From contig JABLXK010000002.1 in assembly GCA_013178095.1 (NCBI GenBank), positions 303,324 through 367,323 of the forward strand: 64,000 nt of DNA, written 5' to 3'. Below, in pieces: positions 26,144-34,078 of the stretch; position 1 is the stretch's first letter; each line of letters opens with the position of its first letter. Below the pieces are notes generated by a model. It was not told the origin of the DNA. It searched no databases and was given only the letters and a program-made list of their open reading frames with translations. The position numbers and the translations under genes are program-made. This DNA comes from Anaerolineae bacterium (GTDB taxonomy: Bacteria; Chloroflexota; Anaerolineae; Anaerolineales; Anaerolineaceae).

Positions 26144-27274
26144 ATGTTCGATAAAAAAGACCTGATTAGTCGTAGAACTTTCCTGGAGAGAAGCCTGGTT
26201 GGATTGGGCGGCATGGCCGTTTTGCCGATGTTCAGGAATGCCAAATTGAATCTGGATGAATTTCCTGCCGGCGAATGGCTGGGACGAAACACAGTCTATC
26301 TGCCATCTACACTGCCGATTCGAGCAAAACCTTCAGCAGACGCCAATGTGGTCCGCTATTTATCCGAAGATGAATGCGTGGTCTGGCTGCGCGAAGTGGT
26401 CGGTTCGCATCCGACCGGCAGAGTTAACCGCAAGTGGGTGGAAACACCGGAAGGCTACGTTTATTCGCCCAGCCTGCAAAAAGTGCGGAACATTCCAAAC
26501 GAACCCATATCCACGCTGCCGCAGAGCGGCGAAGATGCGGGCATGTGGGTGGAGGTCACCGTACCGTACGTCAACCTGACGCTGGAAAATCCGCCGGCCA
26601 AATCCCCGTGGTTGAATGCCGTTTCATCCACACTGTGGCGCCTTTATTACAGCCAGGTGATCTGGGTCAACCAAATCAAAACGGCGGAAGACGGCAGTTT
26701 GTTGTACCGGGTGGAAGAATTATACGGATCTTATGGGGATATTTTCTGGGCTGACGCGCGCGCGTTCCGCGTGATCACCGCTGAAGAGATGACCCCGATC
26801 AACCCTGAAGTAACCGACAAGAAGATCATTGTGGACGTCAACGCGCAATCCCTGACCTGTTACGAAGGCAACAGCGAAGTATATTATTGTCAGGTTGCCA
26901 CGGGCAAAAAACTGGATGAATTGGGGAATCCGGTTGAGACCTGGGCTACCCCGGTAGGGAATTTTTGGGTCTGGCGGAAGTTATACTCGCTGCATATGAG
27001 TGGCGGCAGCGCCGGCGCAACCGAACAAGGTTTCGATACGATGGCGATTCCATGGACCTGTTTGTTCCAGGGAGATGGCGTGGCAATCCACGGCGCTTTC
27101 TGGCACAATGATTTCGGGACACCGAAATCGCACGGATGCGTGAACACCACACCCGAAGACGCCAAATGGATCTTCCGCTGGACGACACCGCAAGCGCCTT
27201 ATTATCAGGGAGACATCAGCGATCCGGTGAGTTACACGGGTACAAAGATTGAAGTTGTTCAAAGGCTTTATTAA
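26144..27274 (+). CDS. L,D-transpeptidase with twin-arginine signal
   Basis: The 376-residue protein has a twin-arginine motif SRRTFLERS followed by a hydrophobic stretch (LVGLGGMAVLPMF), an SH3-like segment, and a YkuD catalytic domain in the last 150 residues with HGAFWHNDFG and SHGCVN. The catalytic Cys is in SHGC. Such enzymes form 3-3 crosslinks in peptidoglycan or attach proteins to it, outside the membrane. A Tat signal is less usual for this family. It shares the plus strand with the HutH-like gene upstream and DUF2085 downstream. Confidence 0.9.
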   Translation: MFDKKDLISRRTFLERSLVGLGGMAVLPMFRNAKLNLDEFPAGEWLGRNTVYLPSTLPIRAKPSADANVVRYLSEDECVVWLREVVGSHPTGRVNRKWVETPEGYVYSPSLQKVRNIPNEPISTLPQSGEDAGMWVEVTVPYVNLTLENPPAKSPWLNAVSSTLWRLYYSQVIWVNQIKTAEDGSLLYRVEELYGSYGDIFWADARAFRVITAEEMTPINPEVTDKKIIVDVNAQSLTCYEGNSEVYYCQVATGKKLDELGNPVETWATPVGNFWVWRKLYSLHMSGGSAGATEQGFDTMAIPWTCLFQGDGVAIHGAFWHNDFGTPKSHGCVNTTPEDAKWIFRWTTPQAPYYQGDISDPVSYTGTKIEVVQRLY

Positions 27275-27285
27275 ACCGGACTTGC

Positions 27286-27975
27286 ATGGCGGTTAACCCC
27301 AAAGCCGATCATCGTTTACCGGCGTGGTTGAGCAAGCATTATGTGAACCTGATCAATACTGCGCTGGCGATTTTTCTCGGCGGTACCGTCGCTGCACCGG
27401 TTCTGATGAGATTGGGGTGGGATCAAGCGGGAAAGCTGCTTTACCAGATTTATGGGAATTTTTGCCACCAATTCGCGTACCGTTCCTGGTTTTTGTTTGG
27501 CAGCCAAGCCTATTACCCCAAAATGGGCAGCCGCGGCCTGCTAGGTTATGTACAGGTTTTCGGATTTTCAGCGAATGACCCATACGCTGCCCGGGCCGTC
27601 ATCGGAAACGCAACCGCGGGTTATAAGATTGCCATCTGCCAGCGCGATCTGGCGATGTACGCAGCGATTTTGCTTTTTGGGATCGTTTTTTCAATATCAC
27701 AGAAGAGAGTACGACGCGTGAATTTTTGGATTTGGTTGTTCGTCGGAGTTTTACCTTTGGCGGCAGACGGCATCAGCCAACTGTTGGGAAGCGGAATTGG
27801 TATTAACGGTTGGTTGGGGATGAGGGAAAGCACGCCGATGCTGCGCAGCATCACCGGCAGCTTATTTGGGGCATTTTCCGCATGGTATATTTACCCATCG
27901 CTCGAGCATATCCACCAAACCCAGCAGAATAAATACGAACAGCAGGAACAGCGAGGCAAAATTGGCGATTCATAA
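27286..27975 (+). CDS. DUF2085 family membrane protein
   Basis: The 229-residue protein has about five hydrophobic segments and the DUF2085 pattern: a CHQFAYRSWFLFG segment near residue 62, AICQRDLAMYAAILLFG near residue 114, and the GINGWLGMRESTPMLRSITGSLFG end region. The function of the family is not known; conserved Cys and His near the membrane face could bind a metal. It lies 11 bases after the L,D-transpeptidase and overlaps the next gene. Confidence 0.78.
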   Translation: MAVNPKADHRLPAWLSKHYVNLINTALAIFLGGTVAAPVLMRLGWDQAGKLLYQIYGNFCHQFAYRSWFLFGSQAYYPKMGSRGLLGYVQVFGFSANDPYAARAVIGNATAGYKIAICQRDLAMYAAILLFGIVFSISQKRVRRVNFWIWLFVGVLPLAADGISQLLGSGIGINGWLGMRESTPMLRSITGSLFGAFSAWYIYPSLEHIHQTQQNKYEQQEQRGKIGDS

Positions 27976-28750
27976 AAAGGGATTGATTTCATATTTCAGC
28001 TTCAATCAGCTTGACAATGAGGGAATCCTGCACGGCATTTTCATGCGGCATGGCGGATGCAGTCCGCAGCCATGGAGCAGTCTGAACCTGGCGACTTCGG
28101 TTGGGGATACGCGCGAGAATGTCATTGAAAACAGAAACCGCATCTCCGATAGCCTGGGAATAGAGCGGAATACCTTTTTCGACGTCTGGCAGGTGCACAG
28201 CAGCAACGTCATCTATGCCGGGAAACCCAGACTGGTGGGCGAACCCCACGTACAAGCCGACGGCATCCTGACTGACCGGCCGGAAATTGCCTTGTTAATG
28301 CTGTTTGCCGACTGCGTGCCAATCCTTTTCTATGATCCACGAAAAAAGGTGGGGGCAGTTGCGCACGCCGGATGGCAGGGCACTTTCAAGCAGATTGCTG
28401 CTGCAACCGCCAAAGCCATGATCGATCAATTCGCCTGCGAAGCAGCGGACATCATGGCATGCATCGGGCCATCCATTTGCCAGGAGCATTATCAGGTTGG
28501 GCAAGAAGTGGCTGCGGCAGCGGATCAATTGTTTGACCGAAAGGAAAAAGTGGTTCTGCAGAAGGAAGATCAATATTTTATAAATTTGCAGCTCGCTAAC
28601 CAAATCATCCTGGAACGTGCCGGGCTGCGCATGATCGAACAGGCGCAAATTTGCACAGCCTGCCACAATACAGATTGGTTTTCGCATCGGGCGGAAAAAG
28701 GGCAAACCGGCAGGTTTGGGGCGGTATTGACCTTAAAAAATAATGGATAA
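27962..28750 (+). CDS. pgeF: Laccase-domain (YfiH/PgeF) purine nucleoside phosphorylase-like protein
   Basis: Family motifs are complete: IFMRHGGCSPQPWSSLNL, WQVHSS, LFADCVPILFYDP and VAHAGWQGTFKQI, giving the His-Cys-His zinc site. Family members are multicopper-like folds with zinc that act as purine nucleoside phosphorylases/adenosine deaminases or peptidoglycan-editing factors. The track start at 27866 lies in the previous gene and adds unrelated residues. A TTG at 27962, inside the end of the DUF2085 gene with AGCGAGG upstream, is the best start I see; TTG at 27983 is another choice. The end overlaps the DUF167 gene by eight bases. Confidence 0.85.
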   Translation: MAIHKKGLISYFSFNQLDNEGILHGIFMRHGGCSPQPWSSLNLATSVGDTRENVIENRNRISDSLGIERNTFFDVWQVHSSNVIYAGKPRLVGEPHVQADGILTDRPEIALLMLFADCVPILFYDPRKKVGAVAHAGWQGTFKQIAAATAKAMIDQFACEAADIMACIGPSICQEHYQVGQEVAAAADQLFDRKEKVVLQKEDQYFINLQLANQIILERAGLRMIEQAQICTACHNTDWFSHRAEKGQTGRFGAVLTLKNNG

Positions 28751-29039
28751 TCCCGTATTCGCCACAATTACCATCCGCCTGCAGCCAGCGTCCAACAAAG
28801 ACGAAATCACAGGCTGGATGGGAGACGGGACGTTGAAGATCAAGGTCAAAGCAAAACCAGTGGAAGGCCAAGCCAATGCGAGTTTAATAAACCTGCTCAG
28901 CAAGCGCCTGCATATTCCCAAAAGCCGGATAGAGATCGTGATGGGGGAGAAATCGAAGCAAAAAACCATCAGGGTTCAGGGTTTTTCGTTAAAAGATTTC
29001 AAGCAAAAAATTGACGAAATTCTCGCTCAGGAACCGTAA
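28743..29039 (+). CDS. DUF167 (YggU-like) protein
   Basis: This 98-residue protein matches the small YggU family: ITIRLQPASNKDEITGW, LKIKVKAKPVEGQANASLINLLSKRL and RIEIVMGEKSKQKTIRV. Structures in the family are small alpha-beta folds; the function is unknown. It overlaps pgeF by eight bases at the start and the convergent coiled-coil gene by 13 bases at the end. Confidence 0.88.
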   Translation: MDNPVFATITIRLQPASNKDEITGWMGDGTLKIKVKAKPVEGQANASLINLLSKRLHIPKSRIEIVMGEKSKQKTIRVQGFSLKDFKQKIDEILAQEP

Positions 29040-29728
29040 ACAATACGCCCGCACGAGGGGCAAAGGAACAAAAGGCTCGTGGAACGCGCCTGCTGGCATT
29101 GGCTGGCGGTCAGAGAGGATCCGCAAGCGGAACAGGAATCATCCTGCAAATGGGCAACTGCCAGCCCATTTTTTGACTTGCGCAGGGTTTCATAGGTATT
29201 TAGGGCGTTTTGGTCGATTTGAGCGACATAAGTCGTTCGTTTAACGTTGAGATTGCGGATAGCTGTTTCAAGATTGCCTTTTTCCGCCGTTAACAAGGAT
29301 TTGGAGGTTTCAAAGGCGGCAATCGCCTGCTTCAAATCAGCTTCACCAGCGCTTTCCTGTGCTTCCGCCTCATCCAGTAACATTAATTTCTCCACCAGTT
29401 TTTGATCGAGATCCTTCAGGATTTTTTCGAGAGAAGCAATTTCCATTTCAAGGCTCTGCAATTCTTTCGGGTTTTGAACTTTCCCGTTATACAGGCTGGC
29501 TTCGCTTTGGCTTTTCTTGACCTTCTTTTGCTGAATGTCCTGATTGATTAAATCAAAATCCGAACGGATTTGTTCGGATTTTGCTCGCAAGTCCGCCAAA
29601 TTATTCCGGGCCGACTCGACCGTTGCGTCCGTTTCGAGAAGCGCGGCAATCTGAAGCAGCCGTTTGCTTGAACGGTATATTTCAGTATCGATACCTTGAA
29701 GCTGGAATAATTGAAAGCCGATGTTCAT
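29027..29728 (-). CDS. Coiled-coil protein with C4-type zinc ribbon
   Basis: The 233-residue protein is mostly a long coiled coil (residues 5-180, rich in Leu, Glu, Lys and Gln), followed by a C-terminal zinc ribbon CSACGSSLTASQC...FLCPSCG. This is the layout of the widespread DUF164/zf-RING_7 family, whose members are thought to bind nucleic acid or act as chaperone-like factors; the precise role is not known. Single gene, divergent from the response regulator. Confidence 0.85.
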   Translation of the reverse strand: MNIGFQLFQLQGIDTEIYRSSKRLLQIAALLETDATVESARNNLADLRAKSEQIRSDFDLINQDIQQKKVKKSQSEASLYNGKVQNPKELQSLEMEIASLEKILKDLDQKLVEKLMLLDEAEAQESAGEADLKQAIAAFETSKSLLTAEKGNLETAIRNLNVKRTTYVAQIDQNALNTYETLRKSKNGLAVAHLQDDSCSACGSSLTASQCQQARSTSLLFLCPSCGRIVYGS

Positions 29729-29832
29729 TTTATGTTATTATCATTTAACCACAGTGATTCTAATTGAAGCTAAGGTATTCGTCCAGCGATTTATAATTAA
29801 CAGGAATTCAACATCAACATTTGGGAGAAGCC

Positions 29833-30543
29833 ATGACAGCGGTGACAGCAAATAAAAAGATACTGGTGGTGGATGATGAAGAACGGATGCTCCGTTTCAT
29901 CCGCCTGAATCTTGAACACGACGGATTCCAGGTGATTGAGGCGGTGAAAGGCCACGAGGCATTGGATAAAATGCGTACCGATATGCCGGATATGATCCTG
30001 CTGGATGTGATGCTGCCGGATTTGGATGGTTTTGAAGTCCTGAAAATGGTGCGGGAAATCAGCAATATCCCGGTGATCATGCTGACGGCCAAAGGCGAAG
30101 AGGATGACCGCGTGCGAGGACTTGAATTGGGCGCGGATGATTACGTTACCAAACCTTTCAGCCCGCGCGAGTTGGTCAGCCGGGTTAAGGCGGTGCTGCG
30201 ACGGGTGGAAACTGAAGGGTCGGTGGAAGTAGATGCCATTCAGGTGGATGATCGACTTAAAATTGACTTCAACCGCAGGGAAATTTGGGTGGAAGGAGAA
30301 CTTGTCAAGCTGCGGCCAACCGAATACCGCCTGTTATATCATTTGGTGCAAAATGCCGGTTGGGTGTTGACCTATGACCAAATTCTCTCAAGAGTATGGG
30401 GATATGAATACCGGGATGAACCGCACTATGTGAGGCTGTACATCAATTACCTGCGGCAAAAACTGGAAAAAGATCCCGCCAATCCGGAATACATCCTGAC
30501 CGAAAGAGGAGTAGGGTATCGTTTTGTAGATTACAAACGATAA
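29833..30543 (+). CDS. OmpR/PhoB-type response regulator, orphan
   Basis: The receiver domain (first 120 residues) has the acidic pair VVDDE, the phosphoacceptor in [13 protein letters not shown], the Thr of MLTAKG and the Lys of VTKPFSP. The C-terminal winged helix is intact ([39 protein letters not shown]). The track starts at a TTG; the ATG at 29833 has GGGAG at the right distance. No histidine kinase gene is in the neighbourhood, so its partner is elsewhere. It could control its neighbour hsp20 or itself; this is not shown. Confidence 0.92.
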   Translation: MTAVTANKKILVVDDEERMLRFIRLNLEHDGFQVIEAVKGHEALDKMRTDMPDMILLDVMLPDLDGFEVLKMVREISNIPVIMLTAKGEEDDRVRGLELGADDYVTKPFSPRELVSRVKAVLRRVETEGSVEVDAIQVDDRLKIDFNRREIWVEGELVKLRPTEYRLLYHLVQNAGWVLTYDQILSRVWGYEYRDEPHYVRLYINYLRQKLEKDPANPEYILTERGVGYRFVDYKR

Positions 30544-30575
30544 GCCTCTTTTTTGACAGATTTTTAATAAAATGC

Positions 30576-30605
30576 TTGCGTTTTTCTAACACAGGCATTT
30601 TATAT
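30576..30605 (+). promoter_or_regulatory. Possible hsp20 promoter
   Basis: TTGCGT, 18 bases, TTATAT, about 40 bases before the ATG. An inverted repeat TAAAATGC/GCATTTTA (30568-30575 and 30595-30602) flanks the spacer and could be a regulatory site. No CIRCE element is present. Confidence 0.35.
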
Positions 30606-30646
30606 TTAAGCCGAAATTTGAAATAAAACTGAAAGGAGATTTTGAA

Positions 30647-31087
30647 ATGGCTAATCTAATTCGTTGGGATCCCGTAAGGGAAATGGCAGGCATGCGGGAC
30701 GAGATGGATAGAATCTTCAACGATTTCTTCAGCCGCAGCCCTGTCAGTTATGAAGGTATTGGTACAGTCAGCATGGATATGATGCAGACAGACGACGACG
30801 TGATCGTCAAGGCTTCCGTACCGGGTATCAAACCGGAAGATTTGAATATTTCCGTGACCGGAGACCATCTGACCATCCGCGGGGAGATCAAATCCGAAGA
30901 AGAGACCAAGAACGCGGATTATCACCTGCGCGAAATCAAATATGGATCGTTTGCCCGTTCCGTTTTACTGCCCTGTCAGGTAGTTGCCGATAAAGCCAAA
31001 GCGGAATTTGAAAACGGAATGTTGAAATTGGTCCTGCCCAAGGCAGAGGAGACGAAACCGAAGACAATTACTGTTAAGGCGAAATAA
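30647..31087 (+). CDS. Small heat-shock protein, Hsp20/alpha-crystallin family
   Basis: The 146-residue protein starts with the usual LIRWDPVREM and contains the alpha-crystallin domain: MMQTDDDVIVKASVPGIKPEDLNISVTGDHLTIRGE and NGMLKLVLPKAEE. Such proteins form oligomers that hold unfolding proteins in a soluble state. AAGGAG lies 9 bases before the ATG. It stands alone behind its own probable promoter. Confidence 0.93.
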   Translation: MANLIRWDPVREMAGMRDEMDRIFNDFFSRSPVSYEGIGTVSMDMMQTDDDVIVKASVPGIKPEDLNISVTGDHLTIRGEIKSEEETKNADYHLREIKYGSFARSVLLPCQVVADKAKAEFENGMLKLVLPKAEETKPKTITVKAK

Positions 31088-31111
31088 ACCTTAAATTTAT
31101 GAAAGTCTAAT

Positions 31112-31160
31112 AGTGCCGGCGAATGAGAATACGATAAAATGAACTCATATCGCTGGCACT
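31112..31160 (+). repeat. Long hairpin between hsp20 and thioredoxin genes
   Basis: AGTGCCGGCGAATGAG pairs with CTCATATCGCTGGCACT (one G-U pair and one bulged base) around a loop of 16 bases. There is no T-run after it, only AAAATTATTAATC, so it is not a classic terminator. It may end the hsp20 message or shape the thioredoxin leader. Confidence 0.6.
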
Positions 31161-31186
31161 AAAATTATTAATCAGGAGAGCAAGAG

Positions 31187-31537
31187 ATGAATGAACCAGT
31201 CCATGTTACCGATGCAGCTTTTGAAAAAACCGTACTGCAATCCACGATTCCGGTGGTGGTCGATTTCTGGGCACCGTGGTGCGGGCCTTGTAAAATGGTC
31301 GCACCAATTTTAGACAAGATCGCCAAGGATTATGAAGGAAAATTGATCGTTGCCAAGGTAAACACGGATGAAAATCAGGAATGGGCTGGTCGTTACGGCG
31401 TTCAGGGAATACCGACCATGTTATTCATCGCCGAAGGAAAAGTGCTGCACCGTCAGGTAGGGGCAGTCCCGGAAGGGATGCTGCGCGAAACACTGGGGCA
31501 GTTCCTGGAAGTTGCCGGAAAAAAGCCCGCGGAATAA
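31187..31537 (+). CDS. Thioredoxin
   Basis: The 116-residue protein has the redox motif DFWAPWCGPCKM near residue 30, the cis-proline region VQGIPTMLF and the AKVNTDEN strand. It reduces disulfides in the cytoplasm with electrons from thioredoxin reductase, which is not encoded here. AGGAGAGCAAGAG precedes the ATG. A strong terminator follows. Confidence 0.95.
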   Translation: MNEPVHVTDAAFEKTVLQSTIPVVVDFWAPWCGPCKMVAPILDKIAKDYEGKLIVAKVNTDENQEWAGRYGVQGIPTMLFIAEGKVLHRQVGAVPEGMLRETLGQFLEVAGKKPAE

Positions 31538-31565
31538 CCGCAGGCTGAAAGTTAACTTATCCAAT

Positions 31566-31606
31566 ACAGGCATTCAGCTTTGTAGTTGAATGCCTGTTAC
31601 ATTTTT
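31566..31606 (+). terminator. Terminator of the thioredoxin gene
   Basis: ACAGGCATTCA and TGAATGCCTGT form an 11-base perfect stem with a 10-base loop, followed by TACATTTTTA. It reaches the stop codon of convergent murA. Confidence 0.85.
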
Positions 31607-32877
31607 ATGCGCTGGATATGGGCGCCCAGCCTGGAAAGTTTCTCATCAATGCGTTCGTAGCCGCGGTCGATCTGTGCGATGCTGCGGATGGAGGAACAGC
31701 CTTCCGCGGAAAGCGCAGCCAGCAGGAGGGACATCCCTGCGCGAATATCGGGACTTTCCATTTTTTCACCATACAAGCGGCTCGGCCCTTGCACAATACA
31801 GCGATGGGGATCGCACAAGATGATATGCGCCCCCATGCCGACCAGTTTATCGGTGAAGAACATTCGGCTGGGATACATCCAGTCGTGGAAGAGTACAGTA
31901 CCTTTGGATTGCGTGGCAACGACAATGGCTATACTCATCAGATCGGTGGGGAAGGCCGGCCATGGCATGACACTGATTTCGGGAATGGCATCTCCCAGAT
32001 CCGGTTCTATTACAAGCGACTGCTTTTTGGGAACAAAGATGTCATTGCCCTTGACCTGCCAATCCACTCCCAGGCGCTGGAACACCAGGCGCACCATGCT
32101 CAGGTATTCAGGCCCGGCATTTTTTATGGTGATTGAGCCATGCGTCACAACCGCGGCCCCGATGAAACTAACCACTTCCAGATAATCCGGGCCGATGGTG
32201 TACTCACCGCCTGACAGGCTGTTTACCCCATTGATCAGCAGGGTGTTCGAACCAATGTGATGAATGTCCGCGCCGATACCCTTCAAAAATGTGCACAGTT
32301 CCTGAATGTGGGGTTCGGAAGCGGCGTTGCGGATGATGCTTTGGCCTTCAGCAGTGACCGCAGCCATGATGGCATTTTCGGTTGCGGTAACGCTGGCTTC
32401 ATCCAGCAGAATTTCGGCGCCTTTCAGCTTCCTGGCTTTGAAAGAAAAATTACGATTGTAGTTGACTTCCGCACCCAGCGCTGTCAATGCCAGGATGTGC
32501 GTGTCGACCCGCCGGCGGCCGATCACATCGCCGCCGGGCGGCGGCAATTCCAACGTGCCGGCGCGGGCGACCATAGGGCCGGCCAGCAGGATGGAAGCGC
32601 GGATCTTCTGGCAAATTTCGGGGTCCAAATCGCGCGGCCGCACCTGATCGGCCTGCACTTCCCAGGTGTGACTGTCGAGGGTAGTGATGGAAACGCCCAG
32701 GCTTTCCAGAAGCGAGCGCATTATGCGCACATCCTCAATGTCCGGCAGATTGCGAAGGATGATTTTTTCTTTGGTCAGCAGGCAGGCAGCCAAAATCGGC
32801 AAGGCTGCATTTTTATTTCCCGCCGGAGTAACTTCACCTGAGAGCGGGAATCCGCCTTCAATCACAAATTTTTCCAA
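31597..32877 (-). CDS. murA: UDP-N-acetylglucosamine 1-carboxyvinyltransferase with Asp in the fosfomycin-target position
   Basis: The 426-residue protein has GNKNAALPILAACLL, RNLPDIEDV and SGGEYTIGPDYLE, as in MurA, which adds enolpyruvate to UDP-GlcNAc in the first committed step of peptidoglycan synthesis. The loop normally holding the catalytic Cys (PGGCxIGxRPVD) reads PPPGGDVIGRRRVD with Asp117. A natural Cys-to-Asp change is known to leave MurA active but fosfomycin-insensitive in mycobacteria and Chlamydia. The start codon is TTG with GGAG eight bases upstream. The gene follows the SIS-domain gene with a 45-base gap. Confidence 0.94.
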   Translation of the reverse strand: MEKFVIEGGFPLSGEVTPAGNKNAALPILAACLLTKEKIILRNLPDIEDVRIMRSLLESLGVSITTLDSHTWEVQADQVRPRDLDPEICQKIRASILLAGPMVARAGTLELPPPGGDVIGRRRVDTHILALTALGAEVNYNRNFSFKARKLKGAEILLDEASVTATENAIMAAVTAEGQSIIRNAASEPHIQELCTFLKGIGADIHHIGSNTLLINGVNSLSGGEYTIGPDYLEVVSFIGAAVVTHGSITIKNAGPEYLSMVRLVFQRLGVDWQVKGNDIFVPKKQSLVIEPDLGDAIPEISVMPWPAFPTDLMSIAIVVATQSKGTVLFHDWMYPSRMFFTDKLVGMGAHIILCDPHRCIVQGPSRLYGEKMESPDIRAGMSLLLAALSAEGCSSIRSIAQIDRGYERIDEKLSRLGAHIQRIKM

Positions 32878-32922
32878 ATCAACACTCCCGATTCCGAATA
32901 TAGTTAATAATTATATGGGAAT

Positions 32923-33960
32923 TTAAAAAGTTTCCGTAACTTTGGATAAACCAACCGGGCTGTCAATATTCAGCCCTTTTTCGAAAGCAAGCTGGCGGGC
33001 AAATAATTGACCAGGCAGTGCGCAGGCGATCGGAGAGATCCATTCAGGAATATCCGAGGGTATCCTGAATCCCAGGTTGCTGTTTTTAAGGATTTCCTGT
33101 CGATTGGAGATAGAAATCAATTCAGCGCCAAGATCGTGCATTTTGTCGGCGAATTCAACCATTTGATCGAACATCTCGCCATACGGGGCAACCAAGATAA
33201 CCGGAAAGCCGGTGTGAACGGCGGCAATGGGACCATGCTTGAAGTCGGCTGATGAATAGGGGACGGTCACAACCCGCGATAATTCTTTGACCTTGAGAGC
33301 CACTTCATAGGCAGTGCAGTAATTGAATCCACGACCGATGACGACACAGTGCTCAATATAGCGGTAGCGGCAGGTACGGGTGTTGGTTTCGTTGGCGTCC
33401 GCAATGATGTTTGCCAGTTTTGAAGGCAGAGCGGCTAATTCATTTCTCCGGTCCTGGTCGCCTGCCAACGCGACCGACAGCATGGCCAATGCCGTCAGAG
33501 AAGCACTATAGGTTTTGGATGCGGCAACGGATTGTTCCTTACCACAGTGAAGCGGGATAACGTAGTCCGCCAGATGGCCCATTGGCGAATCCGGCTCATT
33601 GGTAATGCAGATGGTCGTTTGGCCCTGTTCTTTGGCATGTTCGAGTACCGCCACAATATCGGGAGACACACCGGATTGCGATATACCGATCACCAGGGCA
33701 TTTACCAGTTTCGGCGGTTTTTTATAAACCGTATATAACGAGGGCGTCGCCAGGGCTACCGGAATCTGATTGAAGGCGCCAAGAATATATTGCGCGTATC
33801 TGGCAGCGTTATCGGACGTGCCGCGAGCGGCAATCATCGCATAATTGAACTTTCCCTGAATTTTGGCAGCGATTTTTTCAATTTCACTGTACTCGGAATC
33901 GACCAAATTTTGGATAATATGAGGTTGCTCATTTATCTCTTTGATAAGAATTTCTGACAT
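32923..33960 (-). CDS. SIS-domain sugar isomerase/deaminase (GlmS C-terminal-like)
   Basis: The 345-residue protein has two SIS domains as in the isomerase half of GlmS, without the glutaminase half. Visible are ARGTSDNAARYAQYIL, ISQSGVSPDIVAVLEHA, TNEPDSPMGHLADYVIPL and KTYSASLTALAM, and the C-terminal GLNIDSPVGLSKVTETF common in AgaS/NagB-II-type enzymes. It probably deaminates or isomerises an amino sugar phosphate such as glucosamine 6-phosphate. GGAG lies seven bases before the ATG. It is next to murA, which fits amino-sugar supply to the cell wall. Confidence 0.85.
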   Translation of the reverse strand: MSEILIKEINEQPHIIQNLVDSEYSEIEKIAAKIQGKFNYAMIAARGTSDNAARYAQYILGAFNQIPVALATPSLYTVYKKPPKLVNALVIGISQSGVSPDIVAVLEHAKEQGQTTICITNEPDSPMGHLADYVIPLHCGKEQSVAASKTYSASLTALAMLSVALAGDQDRRNELAALPSKLANIIADANETNTRTCRYRYIEHCVVIGRGFNYCTAYEVALKVKELSRVVTVPYSSADFKHGPIAAVHTGFPVILVAPYGEMFDQMVEFADKMHDLGAELISISNRQEILKNSNLGFRIPSDIPEWISPIACALPGQLFARQLAFEKGLNIDSPVGLSKVTETF

Positions 33961-34078
33961 TGCTGATCTCCTTGATACCGCCTCTTTTTATTATGAACTG
34001 TGTTAATAGTATCACTAATGGATTAAATATCATCGGGTGTATACTGGAAAAAAACATCATGCGTATCGGAGTCATTAT

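Noticed and set aside
27866-27961. N-terminal extension of the PgeF-like protein
   Set aside because: It overlaps the DUF2085 gene and has no family similarity.
30541-30646. CIRCE heat-shock operator in front of hsp20
   Set aside because: The TTAGCACTC-N9-GAGTGCTAA pattern is not present.
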